Assembly (NCBI GenBank): GCA_964651335.1
Contig: CAZYVT010000015.1
Span: 1-64,000, forward strand
Reading direction: 5' to 3'
DNA: 64,000 nucleotides
Source of the DNA: 2-02-FULL-66-14 sp964651335
GTDB taxonomy: Bacteria; Pseudomonadota; Gammaproteobacteria; Burkholderiales; SG8-39
The notes beneath the pieces were generated by a model. It was not told the DNA's origin. It saw only the letters and a program-made list of their open reading frames with translations, and searched no databases. The position numbers were made by a program, and so were the translations under genes. Positions within the stretch are counted from its first letter, which is position 1. The number at the start of each line of letters is the position of its first letter. Shown here in pieces: positions 16,417-25,962 of the stretch.

Positions 16417-18240
16417 TCACGCCGCCTTTACGCGTTCCAGCGCCTGCTCCGCCTCCGCCTCCTGCTGCTGCAGCGCCCACATCCGTGCGTACTCGCCGTT
16501 CGCCGCGAGCAGCTCGCGGTGCGTGCCTCGCTCGACGATCCGGCCGTGCGACAGGACGAGGATCTGGTTGGCATCCATGACGGTCGAAAGCCGATGCGCG
16601 ATCACCAGCGTGGTGCGTCCAACCGAGATCCGCTCGAGCTCGGCCTGAATCGCCTTTTCGGACCTCGAGTCCAGCGCCGAGGTGGCCTCGTCGAAGATCA
16701 GAATCCGCGGGTTTTTCAGCAGCGCGCGGGCGATCGCCACCCGCTGCTTCTCTCCCCCGGAGAGCTTCAGGCCGCGCTCCCCGACCATCGCCTCGTATTT
16801 CTTCGGCAGCGACTCGATGAAGCCGTGAATATGCGCCGCCCGCGCCGCCTCCTCCACTTCGGCCTCTGCCGCCTCGGGGCAGCCGTAATGGATGTTGTAG
16901 CGGATCGTGTCGTTGAAGAGCACCGTATCCTGCGGAACGATGCCGATCGCGCCGCGCAGCGACTGCTGCCGCACCTCGCGGATGGCCCGGCCGTTGACCA
17001 GGATCGTGCCCCCCGTCACGTCGTAGAAGCGGTAGAGCAGGCGCGCCAGCGTCGATTTTCCCGAGCCCGAATGTCCGACGACCGCCACCCGGTGGCCGGC
17101 CGGAATGGTGAAACTCACCCCCTGCAGGATGCGCCGCGCCGGCTCGTAGTCGAAATCCACGTTGCGGAATTCAACCGTCGCGGGCCCCGCGGGCAGGTCC
17201 GCAGCTCCGGGCTCGTCCTCGACTTCGCGGTTTTCGGACAGCAGCCGGAACATCTTGTCCATGTCGAGCAGCGACTGCTTGATCTCGCGGTACACCATGC
17301 CGAGAAAATTGAGCGGGATGTAGAGCTGGATGAGCAGTCCGTTGACCAGCACCAGGTCTCCCAGCGTGAACGTATTCGCGACCACGCCTTCGGCGGCGAG
17401 CATCATCAGCGCCGTCAGCGCCGCGGCGATGATCAGGCTTTGACCGATGTTGAGCAGCCCCAGCGACGCTTCCTGCCGGACCGCCGCAGACTCGTAGCTC
17501 TTCAGGTTCTCGTCGTAGCGGCGCGCTTCGAACTCCTCGTTGCCGAAGTACTTGACCGTTTCGTAGTTGAGCAGGCTGTCGATCGCCCGGGTGTTCGCTT
17601 TCGAATCGAGTTCGTTGGCGCGGCGGCGGATCTCCATGCGCCACTCGGTGACCAGGACGGTGAAGGTGATGTAGATCGCAACGGCGCCGAAGGTCGCCGC
17701 GGCGAAGCGCCAGTCGAACTTCCCGAGCAGCACCACGGCGACCAGCGCGAACTCCAGGATCACCGGAATGATCGAGAAAATCATGAAGTTGAGGAGCGAC
17801 GAGATGCCGCGCGTACCGCGCTCGATGTCGCGCGTCATGCCGCCCGTCTGCCGGTCGAGGTGGAAGCGCAGCGACAGGGCGTGCAGGTGGCGGAAGACGC
17901 CCAGCGCCACGCGCCGGATCGCGCGCTGCACAACGCGCACGAAGACGACGTCGCGCAGCTCGGCGAAGAGCGTCGTCGAGAAGCGCAGGATGCCGTAGAT
18001 GGCAAGCAGCGCGACCGGCACCGCGACGATGGCGAGCTTCGGGTCGAGCCCGTCGACGATTTCCTTCATGATCAGCGGCACGCCGACGTTGGCGAACTTC
18101 GCGGCGGCGAGAAACGAGAGCGCGAGGCCCACGCGCAAGCGGTATTCCCGCAGGTAGGGCAGCAGGCTCGCGACCGCGCGCCATTCGCGGCCGGTCAGGG
18201 ACTGCGTCGGTGCTGCACTGTGGTGACCGTGCGTTGCCAT
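16417..18240 (-). CDS. Atm1-type ABC exporter (fused membrane and ATPase domains)
   Basis: 607 residues. Six transmembrane helices in the first 320 residues, then one ATPase domain: Walker A GHSGSGKST, Q-loop region GIVPQDTVLFND, signature LSGGEKQRVAIARALL and Walker B ILIFDEATSALD. The segment ANTRAIDSLLNYETVKYFGN is diagnostic of the Atm1/ABCB7/HMT1 group, which exports glutathione-linked sulfur or metal compounds. A histidine-rich start (MATHGHH) precedes the first helix. Single gene on the minus strand, 123 bases from pbpG. Confidence 0.88.
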   Translation of the reverse strand: MATHGHHSAAPTQSLTGREWRAVASLLPYLREYRLRVGLALSFLAAAKFANVGVPLIMKEIVDGLDPKLAIVAVPVALLAIYGILRFSTTLFAELRDVVFVRVVQRAIRRVALGVFRHLHALSLRFHLDRQTGGMTRDIERGTRGISSLLNFMIFSIIPVILEFALVAVVLLGKFDWRFAAATFGAVAIYITFTVLVTEWRMEIRRRANELDSKANTRAIDSLLNYETVKYFGNEEFEARRYDENLKSYESAAVRQEASLGLLNIGQSLIIAAALTALMMLAAEGVVANTFTLGDLVLVNGLLIQLYIPLNFLGMVYREIKQSLLDMDKMFRLLSENREVEDEPGAADLPAGPATVEFRNVDFDYEPARRILQGVSFTIPAGHRVAVVGHSGSGKSTLARLLYRFYDVTGGTILVNGRAIREVRQQSLRGAIGIVPQDTVLFNDTIRYNIHYGCPEAAEAEVEEAARAAHIHGFIESLPKKYEAMVGERGLKLSGGEKQRVAIARALLKNPRILIFDEATSALDSRSEKAIQAELERISVGRTTLVIAHRLSTVMDANQILVLSHGRIVERGTHRELLAANGEYARMWALQQQEAEAEQALERVKAA

Positions 18241-18261
18241 GAAGAAGGCGGCGATTCTATT

Positions 18262-19362
18262 TCAATACGGAGGCGCGAGGCGGCGGAACCCGTGCGCGAG
18301 CACGATCAGCAGAAAGCCCAGATTGCGCGCCAGTAACCACCACGGCGAGATGTACAAGGCGTTATGGCTTCCGCCCCGGCCGCGCGCCGCGGCACTAGCG
18401 GCGCGCTCCGCGACCGTTTCGATCCAGCGCACGCCGCGCGGCCAGTCCCACAGCTCGGCGAGCCAGCGCTCGGGAATTCCGCTCTTACCCACACCCGCGC
18501 CGACGATCGCGCCGGTGATCGCCGCGACCGTGTCGGTGTCGCCTCCACAACGGATCACGGCCGTCACTGCGGCGGCACAGTCGCGCGGATGAGAAAACCA
18601 CCCGTGCAGCGCCGCCGGCACGCTGTGGTACATGTACCCGCTGACGCCGTGCGCGCAACCGATCGAGTCGGCGAAGTCGGTGCACGGCTCTCCGCGTGCA
18701 GCACTCTCGCAGGCGCGTTCGACAAGCGCAAGGAGTTCCCTGCCCGGCTCGCCGAACGGCGCCATGAACCGGCGCAGATGTGCGACGTACTCCTCCGGAG
18801 TTTCCCCGCGCATCGAGGAGCGCGCGGCGAGCGCCACCGCGAGCACCCCGCACTCGGCCTTCGGATCGCGGTGCGTGATCCCGGTGGCGGCGGCAACATG
18901 CAGAACCAGTGCGGCGTCGTCGCCGGCAAAGCACACGCCGAGCAGCGCACTGCGCATTGCCGGGCCGTTGCCTGCGGAGTGCACGCCCGAAAACTGCGGC
19001 GGAAAGAAAATCCATAATTTGAGGATGGCACGCAACGTGGCCCAGCCGATCCCCGCGGGCAGGCCGAGCAGCCAGAAGCGCAGCCGCCACGCCATGCCGG
19101 AGGCAAAGCGGCGCGCGTTGTTGCCGGCAACCGCGAGCGACTGAGCGACCATGCAGGCGTGATCGGTGTCGTCCGAGCACATGCCTTTGCCGAAGAAAAA
19201 GCGGTAACCCTCAAGCCGGGGAAAGAGCCGCATCTGCCGGCCACGCGACAGCCCTTCGCAGGGCAGGCCGAGTGCGTCGCCCACCGCGGTGCCCAGCAGG
19301 CACCCCACCGCCGCAGTGCTGCGTTGCTCGACCAGCCGCTTCTCCTCTTCAGTGTCGCCCAT
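18262..19362 (-). CDS. ADP-ribosylglycohydrolase-family protein
   Basis: 366 residues from ATG 19362. Magnesium-binding motifs of DraG/ARH enzymes are clear: GDALGLPCEG, MCSDDTDHACM and RCGGDTDTVAAITGAIVG. These remove ADP-ribose from proteins or hydrolyse related ligands. The C-terminus carries an unusual hydrophobic stretch (WWLLARNLGFLLIVLAHGF), a possible membrane anchor not typical for the family. Start uncertain: ATGs at 19380 and 19434 are in frame, but the last lies inside the psrA operator. Divergent from the TetR gene; link to fatty-acid metabolism is not evident. Confidence 0.8.
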   Translation of the reverse strand: MGDTEEEKRLVEQRSTAAVGCLLGTAVGDALGLPCEGLSRGRQMRLFPRLEGYRFFFGKGMCSDDTDHACMVAQSLAVAGNNARRFASGMAWRLRFWLLGLPAGIGWATLRAILKLWIFFPPQFSGVHSAGNGPAMRSALLGVCFAGDDAALVLHVAAATGITHRDPKAECGVLAVALAARSSMRGETPEEYVAHLRRFMAPFGEPGRELLALVERACESAARGEPCTDFADSIGCAHGVSGYMYHSVPAALHGWFSHPRDCAAAVTAVIRCGGDTDTVAAITGAIVGAGVGKSGIPERWLAELWDWPRGVRWIETVAERAASAAARGRGGSHNALYISPWWLLARNLGFLLIVLAHGFRRLAPPY

Positions 19363-19405
19363 GAGGAAGCCACCCGTCATCCGGCAAAGGCTCTCACAGA
19401 ACCCC

Positions 19406-19434
19406 TTGACCGGAAAGGGCGGCGCGCCTAACAT
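19406..19434 (+). promoter_or_regulatory. Sigma70-like promoter of the psrA-fad operon
   Basis: TTGACC (19406-19411), a 17-base spacer and TAACAT (19429-19434). The -10 box runs into the PsrA-type operator, so bound repressor would block polymerase. ATG of the regulator is at 19467 behind a GGAGG. Confidence 0.55.
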
Positions 19435-19452
19435 TCAAACGTTCGTTTGAAT
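19433..19452 (+). promoter_or_regulatory. PsrA-type operator
   Basis: ATTCAAACG and CGTTTGAAT form a perfect 9-bp inverted repeat around TT. It matches the known PsrA half-site pattern (C/G)AAAC N2-4 GTTT(G/C). It lies 14 bases before the TetR/PsrA-like ATG and overlaps the promoter. Confidence 0.75.
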
Positions 19453-19466
19453 TCTGCAGGAGGACC

Positions 19467-20150
19467 ATGAACCTTCGCGCAATCAAGCCGCAGCACGAAA
19501 CCCGCACCCGCATCCTCGACGCGGCCGAAGAGCTTTTCATGCAGCACGGCTTCGAAGGCACTTCGATGCGCACGCTCACCTCGAAAGCCGGGGTGAACCT
19601 CGCTGCGGTGAACTACCACTTCGGCTCCAAGGATGCGCTCATCGAAGCGGTGTTTCGCCGCCGCCTCGACCCGATGAACGCGGCGCGCATCGCAGAACTC
19701 GATCGGCTGGAGAACGCAGCGCCGGGAACAACGCCGGCGCCGCAGGCGATCATCCGTGCCTTCCTCGGCACCTCGCTGGCGATGATCGAGGACGCGAAGT
19801 GCGGCGGCCGCAATTTCATCCGGCTGCTCGGCCGCGCGTACACCGAACCCGCAAAACCGATCCGCGCGCTGATCGGGCACCTGTATGCGCCTGTGATGGC
19901 GCGCTACAAGGCCGCGTTCGAACGCTCGCTTCCCGAGCTGCCGAAAGACGAGCTGATCTGGCGCATGCACTTCATGTTCGGCACGCTCGCCTATACGCTG
20001 GCCGCAACCGACACCGTGCAGTTGATCGCGGGCTGCAAGCCCGAGGACCGGTACGATGCGGCGCTGCTCGAGGAGAGGCTCACCGCGTTCCTGTACGCAG
20101 GTCTCGTCGCGCCGCTGCCCAGCCGGCGCGGGGTCAGAAAAGCCGCCTGA
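19467..20150 (+). CDS. TetR-family regulator of fatty-acid genes, PsrA-like
   Basis: 227 residues. N-terminal TetR helix-turn-helix: RTRILDAAEELFMQHGFEG, SMRTLTSKAGVNLAAVNYHF, GSKDALIEAVF. The C-terminal part (FIRLLGRAYTEPAKPIRALI and HFMFGTLAYTLAATD) resembles PsrA, which releases DNA when it binds long-chain fatty acids or acyl-CoA. First gene of a six-gene fad operon and preceded by a PsrA-type palindrome, so it most likely represses itself and the beta-oxidation genes. Spacing to fadE is 29 bases. Confidence 0.85.
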   Translation: MNLRAIKPQHETRTRILDAAEELFMQHGFEGTSMRTLTSKAGVNLAAVNYHFGSKDALIEAVFRRRLDPMNAARIAELDRLENAAPGTTPAPQAIIRAFLGTSLAMIEDAKCGGRNFIRLLGRAYTEPAKPIRALIGHLYAPVMARYKAAFERSLPELPKDELIWRMHFMFGTLAYTLAATDTVQLIAGCKPEDRYDAALLEERLTAFLYAGLVAPLPSRRGVRKAA

Positions 20151-20179
20151 AGGGCGTCGCACTTCCGGGAGAAATCGCC

Positions 20180-22660
20180 ATGATCGGATTCGTCATTGCC
20201 GCCGTTGCAGCATTCCTTGCGCTTGCATACTTCCAGGCCCCGCTCCTCGCCTGGACCATCGCGGGCGGCCTGCTGGCCGCATACCTGAGCGCGGTAGCGG
20301 CATTCGGCGCCACGGCAAACGTCGTCCTCGGGACCCTCTTCATCGTCGTGGCAGCAGTGCTCAACCTGCGGCCGCTGCGCCGCATGCTGCTGAGCAATCC
20401 GGTGCTCGCGATCTACCGCCGGATCCTGCCGGACATGTCGCAGACCGAGAAGGAAGCGATCGACGCCGGCACGGTGTGGTGGGACGCGGATCTGTTTTCC
20501 GGCAAGCCGGACTGGGACAAGCTTCTGGCGATTCCCGAACCCCGGCTCACGCCCGAGGAGCAGGCATTCGTCGACGGTCCCTGCGAGGAAGTGTGTTCGA
20601 TGACCGACGACTGGGAGGTCACACACGAGCGCTACGACCTGCCGCCGCAGGTCTGGCAATACATCAAGGAAAAGGGTTTCCTCGGCATGATCATCCCGAA
20701 GAGCTACGGCGGTCTGGGCTTTTCCGCGCTCGCTCACTCGGCGGTGGTGATGAAACTCTCGACGCGCTCCAACGCGCTCGCCGTCACGGTCATGGTGCCG
20801 AACTCGCTCGGGCCCGCCGAGCTGCTGCTCCATTACGGCACCGAAGAGCAGAAGAACCATTACCTGCCGCGGCTCGCCAAGGGGCTCGAGATTCCGTGTT
20901 TCGCCCTCACCTCGCCGGAGGCGGGCTCGGATGCCGCCTCGATTCCGGATTACGCAGTCGTGTGCAAAGGGGTGTGGCAGGGAAAGGAAGTCCTCGGCAT
21001 GCGGGCCACGTGGGACAAGCGCTACATCACGCTCGGTCCGGTCGCCACGCTGCTCGGGCTCGCGTTCCGGCTGTATGACCCGGAGCACCTGCTCGGCGGC
21101 AAGGACGACCTCGGCATCACCTGCGCGCTCGTGCCGACGAACACATCGGGCGTGGAGATCGGCCGCAGGCACCTGCCATTGAACATGGTGTTCCAGAACG
21201 GCCCGACCCGCGGCAAGGACGTTTTCATGCCGATCGACTGGATCATCGGCGGCAAGGACTATGCCGGCAAGGGCTGGATGATGCTGATGAACTGCCTCGC
21301 CGCGGGACGCTCGATTTCGCTCCCGACTTCTTCGGTCGGCGGCGCCAAGGCGCTCGCCCGATACACCGGCGCGTACTCGCGCGTGCGCAGCCAGTTCAAG
21401 ACGCCGATCGGCAAGCTCGAGGGCGTCGAGGAAGCGCTCGGCCGCATCGCGGCGAACTGCTACATGATGGATGCAACGCGCGTCGTGACCGCGGGCGCGG
21501 TGGACGCAGGTGAAAAGCCTTCTGTGATCTCGGCGATCGCCAAATACCACATGACGGAGCGGGCACGCGACTGCGTGAACGACGCGATGGACATCCACGG
21601 CGGCAAGGGCATCTGCCTCGGCCCCAACAACTATGTCGGGCGCGGCTACCAGGTGGTCCCGGTCGCGATCACGGTGGAAGGCGCGAACATCCTGACCCGG
21701 AGTCTCATCATCTTCGGCCAGGGCGCGATCCGCTGCCATCCCTACGTGTTGCGCGAGATGCGCGCGGCGAAGGAATTGCAGGGTCCGGACGCCTCGCGCG
21801 AATTTGACGATGCGTTCACCTCGCACATCGGCCACACGCTTTCGAACGGCGTGCGTGCCTTCGTGCACGGCCTGACCGGCGCGGTCTTCGCGCCGGCGCC
21901 CTCTGGCGCCGCGCCCGAGACCGCGCGTTATTACCAGCGCGCCGGACAGCTCTCGGCGGCCTTCGCCTTCCTCGCCGACATGTCCATGCTCGCGATGGGC
22001 GGGGCGCTGAAGAAGAAGGAGAAGATCTCCGCGCGCCTGGGCGACGTGCTGTCGATGATGTACCTGATTTCGGCAACGCTGAAGCGCTACGAGGACCAGG
22101 GACGGATCCGCGAAGATTTGCCGCTCCTGCACTGGTCGGTGCGCGACGCGCTCTGGCAGGCCCAGCAGGCAATCGACGCCATCTACACCAATTTCCCCGT
22201 GCAGCCGCTGCGTGCCCTGCTGCGCTGGGTCGTGTTCCCGTTGGGGACCCCCTTCCGGCCGCCCAAGGACCGGCACAACCACCGTTGCGCGAAGATCGTG
22301 CTCGAGCCGGGCGCGGCGCGCGATCGGTTGACCGCCGGAATGCACGTCGGCAAGAACGAGAACGAGGTGACCGGCGCGCTCGAGGCGGCGTTTCTCGCCA
22401 CCATCGCTTGCGAGCCGATCGAGGCCAAGCTGCGCCGCGCGGTGCGCGACGGCGCGATCGTTCCACGCTCAAACGCGGACACCGCCGCAATCGCGTGCGA
22501 AAAGGGCCTGATCAGCGGCGAAGAGCTGGCCCTCTGGCGCCGCAAGGAAGTGCTGCGAAGGCACGTGATCAAGGTCGATGATTTCGCCCCCGATTTCGGG
22601 CGGGCGGAGATCATCGAGCGGCTGGATCAGGAGAAACGAGTCACCGTAAAGGCGGCCTGA
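20180..22660 (+). CDS. fadE: FadE-type membrane acyl-CoA dehydrogenase
   Basis: 826 residues, close to E. coli FadE. Two or three hydrophobic helices in the first 70 residues tether it to the inner membrane. The acyl-CoA dehydrogenase core follows: GFLGMIIPKSYGGLGFS, FALTSPEAGSDAASIPD, and HGGKGICLGPNNYVGRGYQ near the flavin site. It carries out the first step of beta-oxidation. A C-terminal extension after about residue 600, typical of FadE, includes RHVIKVDDFAPDFG. The start at ATG 20180 has GGGAGAAAT upstream. Followed by fadI after 3 bases. Confidence 0.92.
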   Translation: MIGFVIAAVAAFLALAYFQAPLLAWTIAGGLLAAYLSAVAAFGATANVVLGTLFIVVAAVLNLRPLRRMLLSNPVLAIYRRILPDMSQTEKEAIDAGTVWWDADLFSGKPDWDKLLAIPEPRLTPEEQAFVDGPCEEVCSMTDDWEVTHERYDLPPQVWQYIKEKGFLGMIIPKSYGGLGFSALAHSAVVMKLSTRSNALAVTVMVPNSLGPAELLLHYGTEEQKNHYLPRLAKGLEIPCFALTSPEAGSDAASIPDYAVVCKGVWQGKEVLGMRATWDKRYITLGPVATLLGLAFRLYDPEHLLGGKDDLGITCALVPTNTSGVEIGRRHLPLNMVFQNGPTRGKDVFMPIDWIIGGKDYAGKGWMMLMNCLAAGRSISLPTSSVGGAKALARYTGAYSRVRSQFKTPIGKLEGVEEALGRIAANCYMMDATRVVTAGAVDAGEKPSVISAIAKYHMTERARDCVNDAMDIHGGKGICLGPNNYVGRGYQVVPVAITVEGANILTRSLIIFGQGAIRCHPYVLREMRAAKELQGPDASREFDDAFTSHIGHTLSNGVRAFVHGLTGAVFAPAPSGAAPETARYYQRAGQLSAAFAFLADMSMLAMGGALKKKEKISARLGDVLSMMYLISATLKRYEDQGRIREDLPLLHWSVRDALWQAQQAIDAIYTNFPVQPLRALLRWVVFPLGTPFRPPKDRHNHRCAKIVLEPGAARDRLTAGMHVGKNENEVTGALEAAFLATIACEPIEAKLRRAVRDGAIVPRSNADTAAIACEKGLISGEELALWRRKEVLRRHVIKVDDFAPDFGRAEIIERLDQEKRVTVKAA

Positions 22661-22663
22661 ACC

Positions 22664-23962
22664 ATGTTTGCCAAGCCCATCTACATCATCGACGGCGCGC
22701 GCACGCCGTTTCTCAAGGCGAAGAACCGGCCCGGCCCGTTCTCGGCCGGGGACCTCGCGACGCAAGCCGGGCGGGCGTTGCTGGTGCGGCAGAAGTTCTC
22801 CCCGCAGGATCTCGACGAAGTGATTCTCGGCTGCGCGGCGCCCTCGGTGGACGAGGTGAACATCGGGCGCGTGGCGGCGCTCCGCATGGGATGCGGGCAG
22901 AAGGTGCCGGGCTGGACGGTCATGCGCAACTGCGCCTCGGGCATGCAGGCGCTCGACTCGGCGATCGCCAATATCCTCGCCGGCCGCTCCAACCTGGTGC
23001 TCGCCGGCGGCGTGGACGCGCTCTCGCGCGCGCCGCTCCTCTACGCCGACGCGATGGTGCTGTGGTTCGCGAACATGATGGGTGCGCGAACCGCGGGCCA
23101 GAGGGCGATGATGTTCGCGAAGCTGCCATTCAAGACTGTGCTTGCGCCGGTGATCGCAATCATGAAGGGCCTCACCGATCCGATGGTGGGATTGCTCATG
23201 GGCCAGACCGCGGAAAACCTGGCGCACCGCTTCGGCATCACGCGGCAGCAGATGGATGCGTTCTCGGTCAGAAGCCATCAGCGCGTGGTCGCGGCGCAGG
23301 AGGGCGGCTGGCTCGCCGCGGGCGCGGGCGAAGTTGAAGCGGTGTACGACCGCGACGGCAATGCCTATCCGCTCGATGACGGCGTGCGGCGCGATTCTTC
23401 GCTGGAGAACCTCGCCAAGCTGAAGCCTTTCTTCGATCGCAAGTACGGCAACGTGACGCCGGGGAACTCGTCGCAGATCACCGACGGCGCAGCATGGCTG
23501 ATCCTCGCCTCCGAGGAGGCGGTGCAGCGCCACGGACTCACGCCGCTCGGCCGCATCGTGGATTCCGAGTGGGCGGGCCTCGACCCGGCGCAGATGGGCC
23601 TGGGACCGGTGCACGCCGCGACCCCGATCCTGAAGCGCCACGGACTCGGCCTCGCCGATCTCGATTACTGGGAGATCAACGAGGCCTTCGCCGCCCAGGT
23701 GCTCGGCTGCCTGGCGGCGTGGAAGGACGGCAAATACTGCAAGGAAGAGCTTGCGCTCGACGCGCCGCTGGGGGCGCTCGATGAAGAGCGATTGAATGTC
23801 GACGGCGGCGCGGTTGCGCTTGGGCATCCGGTCGGGGCTTCGGGCGCGCGGATCGTGCTGCATCTGCTCAAACTGCTCAAGCGCAAGAATGCGAAGCGCG
23901 GCATGGCCTCCATCTGCATCGGCGGCGGGCTGGGCGGCGCGATGCTCGTAGAGGCGTTGTAG
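22664..23962 (+). CDS. fadI: Acetyl-CoA C-acyltransferase (3-ketoacyl-CoA thiolase)
   Basis: 432 residues. Nucleophilic Cys90 in MRNCASGMQALDSAI, then the thiolase motifs EINEAFAAQVLG (His/Asn region), GGAVALGHPVGASGARI and CIGGGLGGAML with the second cysteine. Cleaves 3-ketoacyl-CoA to acetyl-CoA and a shortened acyl-CoA. Length and the 95-residue-long central loop fit FadI-type (long form) better than FadA. Lies between fadE and the multifunctional fadJ. Confidence 0.9.
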   Translation: MFAKPIYIIDGARTPFLKAKNRPGPFSAGDLATQAGRALLVRQKFSPQDLDEVILGCAAPSVDEVNIGRVAALRMGCGQKVPGWTVMRNCASGMQALDSAIANILAGRSNLVLAGGVDALSRAPLLYADAMVLWFANMMGARTAGQRAMMFAKLPFKTVLAPVIAIMKGLTDPMVGLLMGQTAENLAHRFGITRQQMDAFSVRSHQRVVAAQEGGWLAAGAGEVEAVYDRDGNAYPLDDGVRRDSSLENLAKLKPFFDRKYGNVTPGNSSQITDGAAWLILASEEAVQRHGLTPLGRIVDSEWAGLDPAQMGLGPVHAATPILKRHGLGLADLDYWEINEAFAAQVLGCLAAWKDGKYCKEELALDAPLGALDEERLNVDGGAVALGHPVGASGARIVLHLLKLLKRKNAKRGMASICIGGGLGGAMLVEAL

Positions 23963-23970
23963 GAGAGCAA

Positions 23971-25923
23971 ATGGACCGGGCCGATGCGAACACGATGACG
24001 AAACACTGGCATTGGGAACAAGACGCGCAGGGCCTCGCCTGGCTCACCTTCGACAAGCAGGGCGAATCCACGAACACCTTCTCGCGCGAAGCGCTGGAAG
24101 AGCTCGGCGCGGCGCTCGACGCCATCGCGGCGGCGAAGCCCAAGGGCCTCGTAATCCGCTCGGCGAAGGAGAACTTCATCGCCGGCGCCGATATCAAGGA
24201 GTTCACGCGCTTTGCCAATGCGCAGGAAGCGCTCGCCTTCAACCGGCTCGGATGGGACACGATGCAGAAGCTGCGCGACCTCCCCTTCCCCAGCACCGCG
24301 ATGGTGAACGGCTTCTGCATGGGCGGCGGGCTGGAACTCGCGCTCGCCTGCACCTACCGCGTGGCGCTCGACGACCCGAAGACGCGCTTCGCCTTCCCCG
24401 AGGTGATGCTCGGCATCTGGCCGTCCTGGCACGGCTTGCAGTGGCTTCCCAGGCTGGTCGGCCCGGCGGCGGCGCTCGATATGATCCTCACCGGCCGCGC
24501 GGTGGACGCGAGGCGCGCGAAGAAGATCGGCCTCGCCACCGAAGCGGTGCCGCTGCGCGTGCTGGAGAACACGGCGCGCGCGGTGACGCTGGAAGCGCGC
24601 CCGCCTCGGAAGCTCAAGCTCATCGACCGGCTGATGCTCGGCATCGGCCGCCGCTTCGTCGCCGCGCAGGCGAGAAAGCAGGTGGCCAGGCGTGCGCGCA
24701 AGGAACATTACCCGGCGCCGCACGCCATCCTGGATGCCTGGGTGAAATACGACGGCGACCCGTTCGCGGCGCAGGACGACCCGTCCTGCTCCCTCGCTGC
24801 GCTGTTCGACCACCCGACCACGCGCAACCTGATCCGCATCTTCTTCCTGCAGGAGCGCATGAAGGGCTTGGCCAAGGGCGTGGATTTCAAGGCGCGGCAC
24901 GTGCACGTGATCGGCGCGGGGGTGATGGGCGGCGACATCGCCGCGGTGTGCGCGATGCGCGGTATCACGGTGACGCTGCAGGACACCGCGCCGGAGCGCC
25001 TCGCGCCGGCGGTGAAGCGCGCGGCGGAGCTGTTCCAGAAGCGCCTCAGGGACCCGCGCCGCGTGCGCGACGCGCTGGACCGGCTGATCCCCGACGTCGC
25101 GGGCGCCGGCGCGGCGCGTGCCGACGTGGTGATCGAAGCGATTTTCGAGAACCTTGAGGCCAAGCGCGCGCTGTTCGCGAAAGTGGAAGCCGCGGCCAAG
25201 CCCGACGCGGTGATCGCCACCAACACCTCGAGCCTGAAGCTCGCCGACATCGCGGCGCAGTTCAAGGATCCCTCGCGCCTCGTCGGCATCCACTTCTTCA
25301 ACCCGGTGCCGCAATTGCAGTTGGTGGAAGTGGTCTCCGGCGCGAACACAAACACCGAGATGGCGCGCAAGGCCATGGCCTTCGTGCGCCAGATCGACAA
25401 GCTGCCGCTGCCGGTCAAGGATTCGCCCGGGTTCCTCGTCAACCGCGTGCTCGGCCCGTACATGCAGAACGCGTTTCGCATGCTGGACGAGGGCATGAAA
25501 CCCGAAACCATCGACGCGGCGATGCAGGAATTCGGCATGCCGATGGGGCCGATCGAGCTCGCCGACACGGTGGGCCTCGACATCTGCCTCGCCGCCGGCA
25601 AGGAGCTGGCGAAGAAAGACGCGCACGGCGAAGCCGAGGCGCCGCAAGTGCTGCTCAACAAGGTGGCGCTCGGGCAACTGGGCAAGAAGACCGGGCAGGG
25701 AATCTACCGCTACGAAAAAGGCAAGCCAATGAAGGGCCAGCCGGACGCGTACAAGGCAGACCTGGTCGACTCGCTGATCGAGCCGTACCTCGCCGAGGCG
25801 AAGGCGGTACTGGCCGAACGAATCGTCGAGGACGAGGACCTCATCGATGCCGGTCTCATCTTCGGCACCGGGTTCGCCCCCTTTCGCGGCGGTCCGCTGC
25901 ACTCCCTGCGCGAAACGAAGTAA
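23971..25923 (+). CDS. fadJ: Fatty-acid oxidation multifunctional enzyme (hydratase / 3-hydroxyacyl-CoA dehydrogenase)
   Basis: 650 residues. Hydratase half: NFIAGADIKEFTRF and NGFCMGGGLELALAC with its glutamate, then FAFPEVMLGIWP with the second. Dehydrogenase half: Rossmann HVIGAGVMGGDIAAV, then ATNTSSLKLADIA, GIHFFNPVPQLQLVEVV and SPGFLVNRVLGPYMQNAF. It turns 2-enoyl-CoA into 3-ketoacyl-CoA. Some 60 residues shorter than E. coli FadJ. AGGAG precedes ATG 23971. Partner of FadI in the operon; fadB would be an equally acceptable name. Confidence 0.9.
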   Translation: MDRADANTMTKHWHWEQDAQGLAWLTFDKQGESTNTFSREALEELGAALDAIAAAKPKGLVIRSAKENFIAGADIKEFTRFANAQEALAFNRLGWDTMQKLRDLPFPSTAMVNGFCMGGGLELALACTYRVALDDPKTRFAFPEVMLGIWPSWHGLQWLPRLVGPAAALDMILTGRAVDARRAKKIGLATEAVPLRVLENTARAVTLEARPPRKLKLIDRLMLGIGRRFVAAQARKQVARRARKEHYPAPHAILDAWVKYDGDPFAAQDDPSCSLAALFDHPTTRNLIRIFFLQERMKGLAKGVDFKARHVHVIGAGVMGGDIAAVCAMRGITVTLQDTAPERLAPAVKRAAELFQKRLRDPRRVRDALDRLIPDVAGAGAARADVVIEAIFENLEAKRALFAKVEAAAKPDAVIATNTSSLKLADIAAQFKDPSRLVGIHFFNPVPQLQLVEVVSGANTNTEMARKAMAFVRQIDKLPLPVKDSPGFLVNRVLGPYMQNAFRMLDEGMKPETIDAAMQEFGMPMGPIELADTVGLDICLAAGKELAKKDAHGEAEAPQVLLNKVALGQLGKKTGQGIYRYEKGKPMKGQPDAYKADLVDSLIEPYLAEAKAVLAERIVEDEDLIDAGLIFGTGFAPFRGGPLHSLRETK

Positions 25924-25962
25924 CCTTTCGCGGATGGCGCGGCCCGGCGAGGAGGACTGACC

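Noticed and set aside
19991..22345. 784-codon minus-strand frame opposite psrA-fadE
   Set aside because: Shadow of fadE; arginine/histidine-rich translation without motifs.
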